From: Charina bottae
Lineage: Eukaryota; Chordata; Lepidosauria; Squamata; Charinaidae
Assembly (NCBI GenBank): GCA_023362775.1
Contig: JALMGJ010000004.1
Span: forward strand, 77,738,798 to 77,802,797
DNA: 64,000 nucleotides
Reading direction: 5' to 3'
Of this stretch, positions 24,085 to 33,721 are shown piece by piece. Each line of letters opens with the position of its first letter. Positions within the stretch are counted from its first letter, which is position 1. The position numbers and the translations under genes were made by a program. The notes below the pieces were generated by a model. That model did not search any database. It was not told the origin of the DNA and worked only from the letters and a program-made list of their open reading frames with translations.

Positions 24085-24331
24085 GGAGAGCCAGTTTTGT
24101 CTAGTGGTTAAGGCAATGGGCTAGAAACCAGGAGACTATGAGTTCAAGTCCTGCCTTAGGCATGGAAGCCAGTTGGATGACTTTGGGCCAGTCACTCTCT
24201 CTCAGCCCAATTCACCTCACAGGGTTGCTGTTGTGGGGAAAATAGGAGGAGGAAGGAATATCAGGCATGTTCACCGCCTTGAGTTATTTATAAAAATAAT
24301 AAAGGCAGGATAAAAATTAAATAAATAAATA
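24085..24331 (+). mobile_element. tRNA-derived SINE (family B)
   Basis: The tRNA-like head has GTCTAGTGGTTAAGG (A box) and GAGTTCAAGTCCTG (B box). The body has TGGGCCAGTCACTCTCTCTC and CACCTCACAGGGTTG. The tail has a ..CGCCTTGAGTTATTTATAAAAATAATAAAGG hairpin-like end and AAATAAAT repeats. Such tails resemble L2/CR1-type LINE ends, implying LINE-mediated mobilisation. Confidence 0.88.
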
Positions 24332-24348
24332 CACGCACACCCTTGCTA

Positions 24349-24434
24349 CAGGAAGGCCGACAGGAAGCTCTGGCGTGGGCTGGTCCACGAAGTCACAAAG
24401 AGTTGGAAGCGACTGAACGAATAAACAACAAAAA
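24349..24434 (+). mobile_element. BovB 3' end, 86-bp 5'-truncated insertion
   Basis: AGGCCGACAGGAAGCTCTGG through GCGACTGAACGAATAAACAACAAA is the reverse complement of the 3' end at 56462-56545. A 12-bp duplication, ACACCCTTGCTA, flanks it (24337-24348, 24435-24446). It landed next to the family-B SINE tail. Confidence 0.9.
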
Positions 24435-24446
24435 ACACCCTTGCTA

Positions 24447-25908
24447 GTCATTTGAATTATCTATAACACCACTTCAGATTTCAATATGAAAAGTTACAGT
24501 ATTAAATTACAAAGAACCATCCTTGGATATATTCAAATATAATTATACACAGCCTTGCTGTGGCCAGCATGAGCTCTTTCTTCCCTTTGTTTTCTCCCCT
24601 TGGACTTTAAGGCAGCCTGAAGAATGTTGTACCACACCTGATTTCCAATTATAAAAAGAAAATGCTGAGAATACCAGATCATGAATGTGTTTGGGGGAAG
24701 AGTTGTGTTGGAGAGCAGAAAGGAGAAATTTACAGCCAAGGGAGTGGAGCAGCCATCAGCTCAACCAGCAATTGATGGTAAAGGAAGAGCAGGCTTGGAC
24801 TTCACCAAACCAGCAACAGACAAGCTGAAAGGAGAAGCAGATCCCAGGAACTTCACTGCTCCAGCAGCAACACTGTGGAGCTACAGTCAGCCAGCCAGCC
24901 GCTGGTAAAATACCTTCCTTTTCTCACCAGAGCACAGACTGAGAAACTGCCAAGGCAATGCTTCAGCAGCAGTTTAGAACAGCAGTAGACTGTACCAAAA
25001 ACCAACTTGAAGGTGGCTAAATGGTGGCTAAAGACTTTAGTGTAAGCTCAAGCAACAAAGATGAATAGACTGTTTAGGAATAAGATATTGATATTGATGT
25101 TGGTATAGGATAATATAGCATAGACATAGTAATAAGTGTTCGGGTAGAAGTTAGGTAAATAAGTAAATTAGTTAAATTTTATATAATAAAAGCCTCCCTG
25201 GAAACACAAGGAAGATAAAAACAGTCTGTTTGTTGCTGATCTGTACCATTTCCCTAAAGAACTTCCTCACAACAGTATGCATTAAGAACATTTGTTAACT
25301 TTCTTGTTAATTGATCATAACTAAAATAGAAAAGTTATTGACATGACAAATTAATACAAGAATTTTTATTTATTATTCTTTTATAATATATGCAAATAAG
25401 AAATGTAATTTCATTGGGCTGGAATTAGTATTATTCTTTTATTCTAGGCTTCCCTCCTGGAGATGCCACCATCAGATTCCATGCTATCTGCATGGTGCTG
25501 CAAGATCTGGGCCAGTTTTTTTTTATGCAATACAGTATAGTATAAGCACCTGCCAACAAATATTATTTGACTTTCATATTCTTCTACTGTAAGGAGTCTT
25601 TATCTGTAAGCTCAGCAAGATAGACCAGACTAAGAAACCCATGCTGTATAACTCAGGACTACTTTTATTCTAACAGCTATACTAACATAATCTTGCACCT
25701 CTGAATATACCTTCCTCTCCTTCATTTTATCTTCATGCGAATAAGGAAGGGGCTTGTCTGAGATGTTTTCTCAAGTTATTTTCTTGGCCTGGGCTCAAGT
25801 CCCTCTTATCTGACCATTGCCTTGGTAGCTGTTCTTCGTCCTTCAAGGCCATTCCCTATGACCTCTACAACATCATTCATTTCAGATGTTATTCCTGGAG
25901 TAGAGAAC
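24447..25908. other. Unassigned sequence, possible old LTR remnant
   Basis: At about 24683-25275, GC-richer sequence leads to TATAATAAAAGCC (poly-A-signal-like, about 25183) and ends around CTTCCTCACAACA. That could be an LTR, but I found no matching 5-bp flank and no internal retroviral sequence. The rest is unrecognised. Confidence 0.3.
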
Positions 25909-25913
25909 ATAAG

Positions 25914-26276
25914 TGTCAGGCTCCCCAATCACATGTTCTCAGAACCTTTGATTGTTTTCGCCTGCATGAAACTTGCGAGTCTGGAATGAGAGCTGGGAAG
26001 GGGCATGCCAGGAGTGTGAAAGCAAGTTGTTTGGACTATCTCTGGGATCCAACTGTTGGAGACATCTGCATGGAGCTGTGCAAGGCTGGCATGAACGGGG
26101 GCTATGGGTGATGGGGGGAGGCTTGACTTTTTGACATGTTTAATTGGGGGGGGGGAAGCGGGAACTTTCATTCGCAACTTTCTTGTTGATCTGTGTACTA
26201 CCTTCCATTAAATGAGATTCTGTAATTCTTTTGCGTGAGCTTGATTTAATTGGACTTGAGTATAGCAGTCATTACA
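25914..26276 (+). mobile_element. Solo LTR, 363 bp
   Basis: Starts TGTCAGG and ends CATTACA (TGT/ACA inverted ends). It is flanked by perfect 5-bp duplications ATAAG (25909-25913 and 26277-26281). An ATTAAA poly-A-like signal sits near the 3' end (about 26207). A G10 run lies at about 26145. No gag, pol or env is adjacent, so this is a solo LTR left by recombination. Strand is assigned from the ATTAAA position. The retroviral or Ty3 family is not identifiable by eye. Confidence 0.7.
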
Positions 26277-26281
26277 ATAAG

Positions 26282-26620
26282 CATGATTTGGGCATATCTT
26301 AACAGTATTTACAACAATACTTAGTTATAGCACAAGTGAGCTTGGTGTATAAAATAAATGCTCCTAACATGATACTGAAAAATGAAGTGCTATTTCTTAA
26401 ATCTATTATATTTAAATTACAGCAACACTATAATAAAAATAGAAGTTTGCCAATCGTTTTAAATAAGTATGATCTTGTTGCATAAAAATATTGCTAAATC
26501 CTAATAAAGCCACTTAAATAGAACTTTGGGGAAAATTGTCTCTACTTCTCACTAATACAATGAGCATTGATGCTTATTTACCTATTTATTTATTTATTTA
26601 TTTATTTATTTACTTATTTA
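26282..26620. other. AT-rich flank ending in a (TTTA)n microsatellite
   Basis: The TTTA run at about 26573-26620 abuts the first base of the PLE array. It may be a leftover L2 tail into which the PLE inserted. Confidence 0.6.
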
Positions 26621-26964
26621 CTCAGGCACAAACTCTCCCCCATCTTCCTCCCCGTGTTGTCTTCTGTGCCTAGGAAGATTAAGACCATTTCAGAAGCTCA
26701 ACAGCAGCATGGTGTTTTTAACGACCCTCCATTAGATGATAAAAGGACTTAAAAATTACATCTCAATATAACCATGACCTAGCCCCAGGTGTAAGGTCAC
26801 ACAGCTACCTAGGAACATATTTAGGATTCCCTTACCAACTTTGCTCAGACTGAAGAAGCCCCTTGGATAAGGAGCGAAACGTTTCCATTAAGAAAATAGA
26901 AATCCAGTTGACATGATTCAAGCTACAGACAATTCCACCTGGATGACTGAGAACCTTCATAGAC
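26621..26964 (+). repeat. PLE pLTR, copy 1
   Basis: 344-bp terminal repeat. It contains codons for the ORF C-terminus (RHKLSP...DDKRT, stop at 26750-26752), a hammerhead-like core at 26841-26900, and the ORF start codon of the downstream body at 26913. Confidence 0.9.
26841..26900 (+). ncRNA. Hammerhead-ribozyme-like motif, pLTR copy 1
   Basis: CTGAAGA (26850-26856) is followed by a stem-loop GCCCCTT-GGAT-AAGGAGC, then GAAACGTTT (from 26876). This matches the hammerhead order CUGANGA, stem II, GAAA, very short stem III, NUH. CTCAG before the core could pair with CTGAG-like sequence after it as stem I, but that is weak in this copy. One extra A before stem II and one C-A mismatch in stem II weaken it. 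PLE terminal repeats are known to carry hammerheads. Confidence 0.55.
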
Positions 26965-29462
26965 ATATTGCCATACATTTTGGGGATGAAACCCTGAAGT
27001 TGGTAAGGAAATTCGAGAAGACAGCAAGAAAGGTGGCAGACTATAGAAACCACCTACGTTTTAACCTCAGATGCAGACAACAGAGACTCATCCCGACAAG
27101 CCTACGCCTGCAATCTACAGTTAAGGGTCACAGAGCAGATCAGATCCTGCAGCAGGCACAAAGACATCTTCTAAATGAAAGAATAAGGCAAGTCCACTTC
27201 ACCGTTGATGCCCTGCAATACAATTTTGAAAACCTTCACCAGGAACTCACAGCCACCCTTCCTGACCCAATCCTGGATAGAGTTATTCAGCTTGGCAATA
27301 AAGTACAGCTGGCCCAGCATCACAAGACAAAGGAGAGGCAAACTAAGAAATTTGACATTCTTCTTTCTCGCAGCAAGCAGAAACAAGGAACTGGAGAAAC
27401 CACTGGGAGGAACAACAACAACAGGACCACAGAGGACAAAAAGAACATGTGGGTGAAAAATCTCTCAGACAGAGAACTTACCCAACCAGAGAGAGATGTC
27501 CTAGCCAAAGGTCTTAATTTTGCCATCACTCCCAAGCAAGTTCCGGTTGTGGAGCTCATTACAGCCACAGAATCTGCCATCCACAACAACCACCTACCTT
27601 TTGAAGAAGCAGAACAACTCCGGCTTAAAATATCTGCAGCTCTGTCCAGTGCTCAACCTCCTCCCCCCAACCTTACCGTCCAAGAGAGGAGAGCCCTGAC
27701 AGCCCTCAGCAAAGATGAAACCATCACCATTTTACCTGCTGACAAAGGAAGATGTACAGTGGTTCTAAACACTGCAGACTACCACAATAAAATTACCTCA
27801 CTTTTGGAGGATCACCATACATATGAAAAACTGAAAAGAGACCCCACCAACAATTACAAGAAAAAGGCAATAGACAGTTTGAAACAATTGGAACATGATG
27901 GCTCCATCGATAGGATTACCTACCACCGTCTGTATCCTGGAGAAGCCATCCCCTGCATCTACGGACTTCCTAAGATCCACAAGGAAGGAACACCCCTCCG
28001 ACCCATAGTCAGCAGCATCAATTCGGTAACATACAACATTGCCAAACACCTCTCTACCATACTAGCACCTCTAGTTGGACACTCTGAACACCACATCCAT
28101 AATTCGGAAGAATTTGTTTCCAAAGCAAAGATCCTGAAACTGGATACAGATGAAACTATGGTCTCCTTTGATGTGTCCTCCCTTTTCACCAGCATCCCCA
28201 CCACTCATGCTCTATCCGCTGTCAGGAAGAGACTAGAAGAGGACAGCACCCTGGAAAGGAGAAGCCATCTCAACCCAAACCAGATCTGCCATCTTCTGGA
28301 CCTGTGTCTTAACACCACTTATTTCACATACAGAGGTGACTTTTACAGACAAAAACACGGCTGTGCCATGGGTTCTCCTGTGTCACCCATTGTGGCCAAT
28401 TTATACATGGAAGAAGTGGAGAAGAAAGCACTCAACACATTCCAGGGAACGGTGCCCACCCACTGGTTTAGGTATGTGGATGACACCTGGGTCAAAATCA
28501 AGGCCCAGGAAGTACAGGCCTTCACGGACCATATAAACACTATAGATGCCAACATTAGCTTCACCAGAGAAGACACCAAGGACAACAGACTGGCATTCCT
28601 AGACTGTGAAGTCCTCATTGGGACCGGTGGCAAGCTAGAAATAGGGATCTACAGGAAACCCACACACACAGATCAATATCTGATGTTTGACTCCCACCAT
28701 CCACTGCAGCACAAACTAGGAGTCATCAGGACATTGTCACACAGAGCAGAAACCATCCCCACCTCCATGGATTCCAAAAAGAATGAAAATCAGCACCTGA
28801 GAACAGCCCTGAAGGCCTGTGGATATCCAAATTGGGCCTTCACCAAATCTAAATCTACCAGACCTAAAACAGCGACAGATAGGGCTGAGACTCAGAGTAA
28901 ACGAAAGAACCTGGTCATTCCCTACATGGCTGGCGTGTCTGAAAAGATAAAACGGATATTTGGCAAACACCACATACCTGTATATTTCAAACCCACCAAC
29001 ACACTGAGACAGAGGCTTGTACACCCCAAAGATCAAACTCCAAAACATAAGAAAAGCAATGTAGTTTATGCAATCCAGTGCAGTGAGGAGTGCTCTGAAC
29101 TCTACATTGGAGAAACCAAACAACCTATGTACAGGAGGATGGCACAACACAGGAGAAATAACACCACAGGACCAGAGTCAGCAGTTTATCTTCATCTAAA
29201 AGAAAAAGGACACTCATTTGAGGACATTAATGTTCACATTTTAGACAGAGAAGATAGGTGGTTTGAGAGAGGGGTCAAGGAATCCATTTATGCCAACTTG
29301 GAAAATCCTTCCTTGAATAGAGGTGGGGGCCTCAGGCACAAACTCTCCCCCATCTTCCTCCCCGTGTTGTCTTCTGTGCCTAGGAAGATTAAGACCATTT
29401 CAGAAGCTCAACAGCAGCATGGTGTTTTTAACGACCCTCCATTAGATGATAAAAGGACTTAA
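26913..29462 (+). CDS. PLE polyprotein: reverse transcriptase plus GIY-YIG endonuclease, unit 1 (849 aa)
   Basis: A single intact frame. The N-terminal 270 or so residues are basic and helical (FEKTARKVADYRNHLRF). RT motifs follow in order: ADKGRCTVVL at about 277, YGLPKIHKEGTPLRPIVSS at about 350, SFDVSSLFTSIP at about 419, GCAMGSPVSPIVANLYMEE at about 484, catalytic FRYVDDTW at about 520 and LAFLDC at about 560. The C-terminus is a GIY-YIG nuclease (VVYAIQC at about 718, LYIGETKQPMYRRMAQH, catalytic-type Glu in ERGVKESIY) with a Cys-Cys-His-His set (CSEEC...LHL...GHSF). It would copy RNA primed at nicked DNA in the nucleus. Residues 807-849 and the stop lie in the downstream pLTR. The start at 26913 lies in the upstream pLTR; no Met closer to the conserved N-terminus fits better. 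Neptune/Poseidon-like, subfamily unresolved. Confidence 0.95.
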   Translation: MIQATDNSTWMTENLHRHIAIHFGDETLKLVRKFEKTARKVADYRNHLRFNLRCRQQRLIPTSLRLQSTVKGHRADQILQQAQRHLLNERIRQVHFTVDALQYNFENLHQELTATLPDPILDRVIQLGNKVQLAQHHKTKERQTKKFDILLSRSKQKQGTGETTGRNNNNRTTEDKKNMWVKNLSDRELTQPERDVLAKGLNFAITPKQVPVVELITATESAIHNNHLPFEEAEQLRLKISAALSSAQPPPPNLTVQERRALTALSKDETITILPADKGRCTVVLNTADYHNKITSLLEDHHTYEKLKRDPTNNYKKKAIDSLKQLEHDGSIDRITYHRLYPGEAIPCIYGLPKIHKEGTPLRPIVSSINSVTYNIAKHLSTILAPLVGHSEHHIHNSEEFVSKAKILKLDTDETMVSFDVSSLFTSIPTTHALSAVRKRLEEDSTLERRSHLNPNQICHLLDLCLNTTYFTYRGDFYRQKHGCAMGSPVSPIVANLYMEEVEKKALNTFQGTVPTHWFRYVDDTWVKIKAQEVQAFTDHINTIDANISFTREDTKDNRLAFLDCEVLIGTGGKLEIGIYRKPTHTDQYLMFDSHHPLQHKLGVIRTLSHRAETIPTSMDSKKNENQHLRTALKACGYPNWAFTKSKSTRPKTATDRAETQSKRKNLVIPYMAGVSEKIKRIFGKHHIPVYFKPTNTLRQRLVHPKDQTPKHKKSNVVYAIQCSEECSELYIGETKQPMYRRMAQHRRNNTTGPESAVYLHLKEKGHSFEDINVHILDREDRWFERGVKESIYANLENPSLNRGGGLRHKLSPIFLPVLSSVPRKIKTISEAQQQHGVFNDPPLDDKRT

Positions 29463-29674
29463 AAATTACATCTCAATATAACCATGACCTAGCCCCAGGT
29501 GTAAGGTCACACAGCTACCTAGGAACATATTTAGGATTCCCTTACCAACTTTGCTCAGACTGAAGAAGCCCCTTGGATAAGGAGCGAAACGTTTCCATTA
29601 AGAAAATAGAAATCCAGTTGACATGATTCAAGCTACAGACAATTCCACCTGGATGACTGAGAACCTTCATAGAC
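29331..29674 (+). repeat. PLE pLTR, copy 2
   Basis: Shared junction repeat: it ends the unit-1 ORF (stop at 29460-29462) and starts the unit-2 ORF (29623), so the two frames are separated by only 160 bases. Confidence 0.9.
29551..29610 (+). ncRNA. Hammerhead-ribozyme-like motif, pLTR copy 2
   Basis: Identical to 26841-26900. It sits between the unit-1 stop and the unit-2 start, so cleavage here would separate a dimeric transcript into monomers. Confidence 0.55.
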
Positions 29675-32172
29675 ATATTGCCATACATTTTGGGGATGAA
29701 ACCCTGAAGTTGGTAAGGAAATTCGAGAAGACAGCAAGAAAGGTGGCAGACTATAGAAACCACCTACGTTTTAACCTCAGATGCAGACAACAGAGACTCA
29801 TCCCGACAAGCCTACGCCTGCAATCTACAGTTAAGGGTCACAGAGCAGATCAGATCCTGCAGCAGGCACAAAGACATCTTCTAAATGAAAGAATAAGGCA
29901 AGTCCACTTCACCGTTGATGCCCTGCAATACAATTTTGAAAACCTTCACCAGGAACTCACAGCCACCCTTCCTGACCCAATCCTGGATAGAGTTATTCAG
30001 CTTGGCAATAAAGTACAGCTGGCCCAGCATCACAAGACAAAGGAGAGGCAAACTAAGAAATTTGACATTCTTCTTTCTCGCAGCAAGCAGAAACAAGGAA
30101 CTGGAGAAACCACTGGGAGGAACAACAACAACAGGACCACAGAGGACAAAAAGAACATGTGGGTGAAAAATCTCTCAGACAGAGAACTTACCCAACCAGA
30201 GAGAGATGTCCTAGCCAAAGGTCTTAATTTTGCCATCACTCCCAAGCAAGTTCCGGTTGTGGAGCTCATTACAGCCACAGAATCTGCCATCCACAACAAC
30301 CACCTACCTTTTGAAGAAGCAGAACAACTCCGGCTTAAAATATCTGCAGCTCTGTCCAGTGCTCAACCTCCTCCCCCCAACCTTACCGTCCAAGAGAGGA
30401 GAGCCCTGACAGCCCTCAGCAAAGATGAAACCATCACCATTTTACCTGCTGACAAAGGAAGATGTACAGTGGTTCTAAACACTGCAGACTACCACAATAA
30501 AATTACCTCACTTTTGGAGGATCACCATACATATGAAAAACTGAAAAGAGACCCCACCAACAATTACAAGAAAAAGGCAATAGACAGTTTGAAACAATTG
30601 GAACATGATGGCTCCATCGATAGGATTACCTACCACCGTCTGTATCCTGGAGAAGCCATCCCCTGCATCTACGGACTTCCTAAGATCCACAAGGAAGGAA
30701 CACCCCTCCGACCCATAGTCAGCAGCATCAATTCGGTAACATACAACATTGCCAAACACCTCTCTACCATACTAGCACCTCTAGTTGGACACTCTGAACA
30801 CCACATCCATAATTCGGAAGAATTTGTTTCCAAAGCAAAGATCCTGAAACTGGATACAGATGAAACTATGGTCTCCTTTGATGTGTCCTCCCTTTTCACC
30901 AGCATCCCCACCACTCATGCTCTATCCGCTGTCAGGAAGAGACTAGAAGAGGACAGCACCCTGGAAAGGAGAAGCCATCTCAACCCAAACCAGATCTGCC
31001 ATCTTCTGGACCTGTGTCTTAACACCACTTATTTCACATACAGAGGTGACTTTTACAGACAAAAACACGGCTGTGCCATGGGTTCTCCTGTGTCACCCAT
31101 TGTGGCCAATTTATACATGGAAGAAGTGGAGAAGAAAGCACTCAACACATTCCAGGGAACGGTGCCCACCCACTGGTTTAGGTATGTGGATGACACCTGG
31201 GTCAAAATCAAGGCCCAGGAAGTACAGGCCTTCACGGACCATATAAACACTATAGATGCCAACATTAGCTTCACCAGAGAAGACACCAAGGACAACAGAC
31301 TGGCATTCCTAGACTGTGAAGTCCTCATTGGGACCGGTGGCAAGCTAGAAATAGGGATCTACAGGAAACCCACACACACAGATCAATATCTGATGTTTGA
31401 CTCCCACCATCCACTGCAGCACAAACTAGGAGTCATCAGGACATTGTCACACAGAGCAGAAACCATCCCCACCTCCATGGATTCCAAAAAGAATGAAAAT
31501 CAGCACCTGAGAACAGCCCTGAAGGCCTGTGGATATCCAAATTGGGCCTTCACCAAATCTAAATCTACCAGACCTAAAACAGCGACAGATAGGGCTGAGA
31601 CTCAGAGTAAACGAAAGAACCTGGTCATTCCCTACATGGCTGGCGTGTCTGAAAAGATAAAACGGATATTTGGCAAACACCACATACCTGTATATTTCAA
31701 ACCCACCAACACACTGAGACAGAGGCTTGTACACCCCAAAGATCAAACTCCAAAACATAAGAAAAGCAATGTAGTTTATGCAATCCAGTGCAGTGAGGAG
31801 TGCTCTGAACTCTACATTGGAGAAACCAAACAACCTATGTACAGGAGGATGGCACAACACAGGAGAAATAACACCACAGGACCAGAGTCAGCAGTTTATC
31901 TTCATCTAAAAGAAAAAGGACACTCATTTGAGGACATTAATGTTCACATTTTAGACAGAGAAGATAGGTGGTTTGAGAGAGGGGTCAAGGAATCCATTTA
32001 TGCCAACTTGGAAAATCCTTCCTTGAATAGAGGTGGGGGCCTCAGGCACAAACTCTCCCCCATCTTCCTCCCCGTGTTGTCTTCTGTGCCTAGGAAGATT
32101 AAGACCATTTCAGAAGCTCAACAGCAGCATGGTGTTTTTAACGACCCTCCATTAGATGATAAAAGGACTTAA
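29623..32172 (+). CDS. PLE polyprotein: reverse transcriptase plus GIY-YIG endonuclease, unit 2 (849 aa)
   Basis: Residue-for-residue identical to the unit-1 protein, with the same RT motifs, YVDD centre and GIY-YIG domain. Its last 43 codons (from 32041) come from the third, partial pLTR, which is what keeps this frame complete at the array's 3' edge. No stop, frameshift or missing catalytic residue was seen, so both copies could be active. Confidence 0.95.
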   Translation: MIQATDNSTWMTENLHRHIAIHFGDETLKLVRKFEKTARKVADYRNHLRFNLRCRQQRLIPTSLRLQSTVKGHRADQILQQAQRHLLNERIRQVHFTVDALQYNFENLHQELTATLPDPILDRVIQLGNKVQLAQHHKTKERQTKKFDILLSRSKQKQGTGETTGRNNNNRTTEDKKNMWVKNLSDRELTQPERDVLAKGLNFAITPKQVPVVELITATESAIHNNHLPFEEAEQLRLKISAALSSAQPPPPNLTVQERRALTALSKDETITILPADKGRCTVVLNTADYHNKITSLLEDHHTYEKLKRDPTNNYKKKAIDSLKQLEHDGSIDRITYHRLYPGEAIPCIYGLPKIHKEGTPLRPIVSSINSVTYNIAKHLSTILAPLVGHSEHHIHNSEEFVSKAKILKLDTDETMVSFDVSSLFTSIPTTHALSAVRKRLEEDSTLERRSHLNPNQICHLLDLCLNTTYFTYRGDFYRQKHGCAMGSPVSPIVANLYMEEVEKKALNTFQGTVPTHWFRYVDDTWVKIKAQEVQAFTDHINTIDANISFTREDTKDNRLAFLDCEVLIGTGGKLEIGIYRKPTHTDQYLMFDSHHPLQHKLGVIRTLSHRAETIPTSMDSKKNENQHLRTALKACGYPNWAFTKSKSTRPKTATDRAETQSKRKNLVIPYMAGVSEKIKRIFGKHHIPVYFKPTNTLRQRLVHPKDQTPKHKKSNVVYAIQCSEECSELYIGETKQPMYRRMAQHRRNNTTGPESAVYLHLKEKGHSFEDINVHILDREDRWFERGVKESIYANLENPSLNRGGGLRHKLSPIFLPVLSSVPRKIKTISEAQQQHGVFNDPPLDDKRT

Positions 32173-32384
32173 AAATTACATCTCAATATAACCATGACCT
32201 AGCCCCAGGTGTAAGGTCACACAGCTACCTAGGAACATATTTAGGATTCCCTTACCAACTTTGCTCAGACTGAAGAAGCCCCTTGGATAAGGAGCGAAAC
32301 GTTTCCATTAAGAAAATAGAAATCCAGTTGACATGATTCAAGCTACAGACAATTCCACCTGGATGACTGAGAACCTTCATAGAC
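32041..32384 (+). repeat. PLE pLTR, copy 3 (3' terminal)
   Basis: Same start as copies 1 and 2. Identity stops after CTTCATAGAC. The insertion fragments at 38346 and 55886 stop matching within the same CTTCATAG/CTTCATA text, marking the true 3' end of the element. Confidence 0.9.
32261..32320 (+). ncRNA. Hammerhead-ribozyme-like motif, pLTR copy 3
   Basis: Same core as in copies 1 and 2, with CTGAAGA at 32270-32276 and GAAAC at 32296-32300. Confidence 0.55.
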
Positions 32385-32511
32385 CTATATAATACTAGAT
32401 TTTCACAATCGCTTTCCCTCTGATTCAGACTGATAAAACTTGCCCATTTTTTCTTACAGGAATAAAATCAATAATGTAGAATGCTGTTTAACCACTCGAA
32501 AAGAATACTTG

Positions 32512-32625
32512 TAGCTCAGGGTTGAACTGTGGAGTCCTTGGTGCTCTCTGACCCTTGTTGTTTTCTTACAGACATTTCATTGCTAGGCTAGGCAACATCT
32601 TCAGGCACTCAGACTCGGTGTACGA
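32512..32625 (-). mobile_element. PLE-type terminal repeat fragment (family 2), minus strand
   Basis: GTAGCTCAGGGTTGAACTGT through GGCAACATCTTCAG is the reverse complement of the repeat at 18773-18849 and 33722-33820. On the minus strand it has CTGAAGA (32598-32604), a GTTGC/GCAAT stem and GAAATGTC in place of GAAACGTC, so the hammerhead-like core is slightly decayed. Confidence 0.7.
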
Positions 32626-32630
32626 TCATT

Positions 32631-33721
32631 TTCTGCTGTGTAAAGCAGTTGTTTTAGTTTCAGGTAGGTGAGCAGATATAAAACAGAAATCTGTGATCAT
32701 TTTGTTAAAAAGGGGGATTACAATATATACAGAGGCTACATAAGTAATAGTGCAATCTTATGCATGTTGATGGGTTCTAATGTATTTAATCTCAGGTAAA
32801 TATATTACAGCATTGCAGCTATAAGTTAAAAGATTTCAACCATTTCTTTCTAACCAGTACCCAAGAAACAGTCAAAGTCTATTATGAATGTTTAAATATA
32901 TATAATTTTTGCAGATATGTGTCCAGTGACACATTTGCATTGTTCCTAAATAATTAGTAATTCAGATATAAATAAGGATAGATTTCCTGCATCTTTCGTA
33001 ATTGTATAAATGAGGACATTTTAGAAGACATCATGTGACACATACTATAAGCAACATCTGCTGAAATTTCTGCTGCTGGTGCTGCACAATTATTAAAGGT
33101 ATCCTCTCTGTTGACAGGGTATCCCAGCCCTATATAAGAGATATTATTTCATCATCTTGATGAATAATCCTTTTCTATGTTTTAAGACTGAATAGATGTA
33201 GTTAGCTTGTCTTTCCTAATATTAGACCAGCTGCACAGTTCTTTTTTTTTCAAGCTAAAAAATAAGTCCAACTGACTTAATAAGGCTTATTCCCCAGGAA
33301 GTGAATATATTATTGCAGTCTCAGTGCCTCCCAACTCATACAGAAATTTAAATTTGGTTTTTTTCTGGGCAGTCTTTATATTAGTTGAATGAAGCAAATG
33401 ATAAGATGGTCCCTATGCCACTTAGAAACTAAGCTGGCATCCTATTCTTACTGACTTGAAACACAAATCTGTATCTTCCAGTGGTTTCTGACTCCTGAAG
33501 CAAGCATTCTGTTTAACAAAGACAGAGAAAGAGAAGGATGATGGGGTACAGAAGAAGCCAGAATGTTCTTTACTGGACTCCCCAAGGCTGATATCTTTTA
33601 TGACTTCAAACTCCATGCCCTAAAAAAAGAAGTCCAGTGTTGATTGGGGGTTTCTGGCCTTCATGGCAACCATGGTCTTTTCACAAGTAATAATGGTCTT
33701 GATGCATGTAAACAGGGACAT
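32631..33721. other. Unassigned AT-rich sequence
   Basis: Nothing recognised; the longest ORF is 64 codons (33422-33616, minus). Confidence 0.5.

Larger units (their letters stand above)
26621..32384 (+). mobile_element. Tandem Penelope-like element array: two full units plus partial third
   Basis: The unit length is exactly 2710 bases. CTCAGGCACAAACTCTCCCC begins at 26621, 29331 and 32041. The third copy stops matching after CTTCATAGAC at 32384. The array is therefore terminal repeat (pLTR, 344 bp), body, pLTR, body, pLTR. Units 1 and 2 look identical in every stretch compared, and all overlapping frames give the same translations, so divergence is near zero. Head-to-tail dimers with partial terminal copies are a known hallmark of PLEs. 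Left flank is (TTTA)n, right flank CTATATAATAC; no clear target duplication was found. Confidence 0.95.

Noticed and set aside
24683..25275. Second solo LTR
   Set aside because: An AATAAA-like signal and an ..ACAACA end are suggestive, but no matched 5-bp flank or clear TG start was found, so only a low-confidence mention is made.
26832..31860. Many antisense ORFs (71-137 aa) within the PLE units
   Set aside because: They are shadows of the 849-aa frame, duplicated exactly with the unit, and carry no domains.
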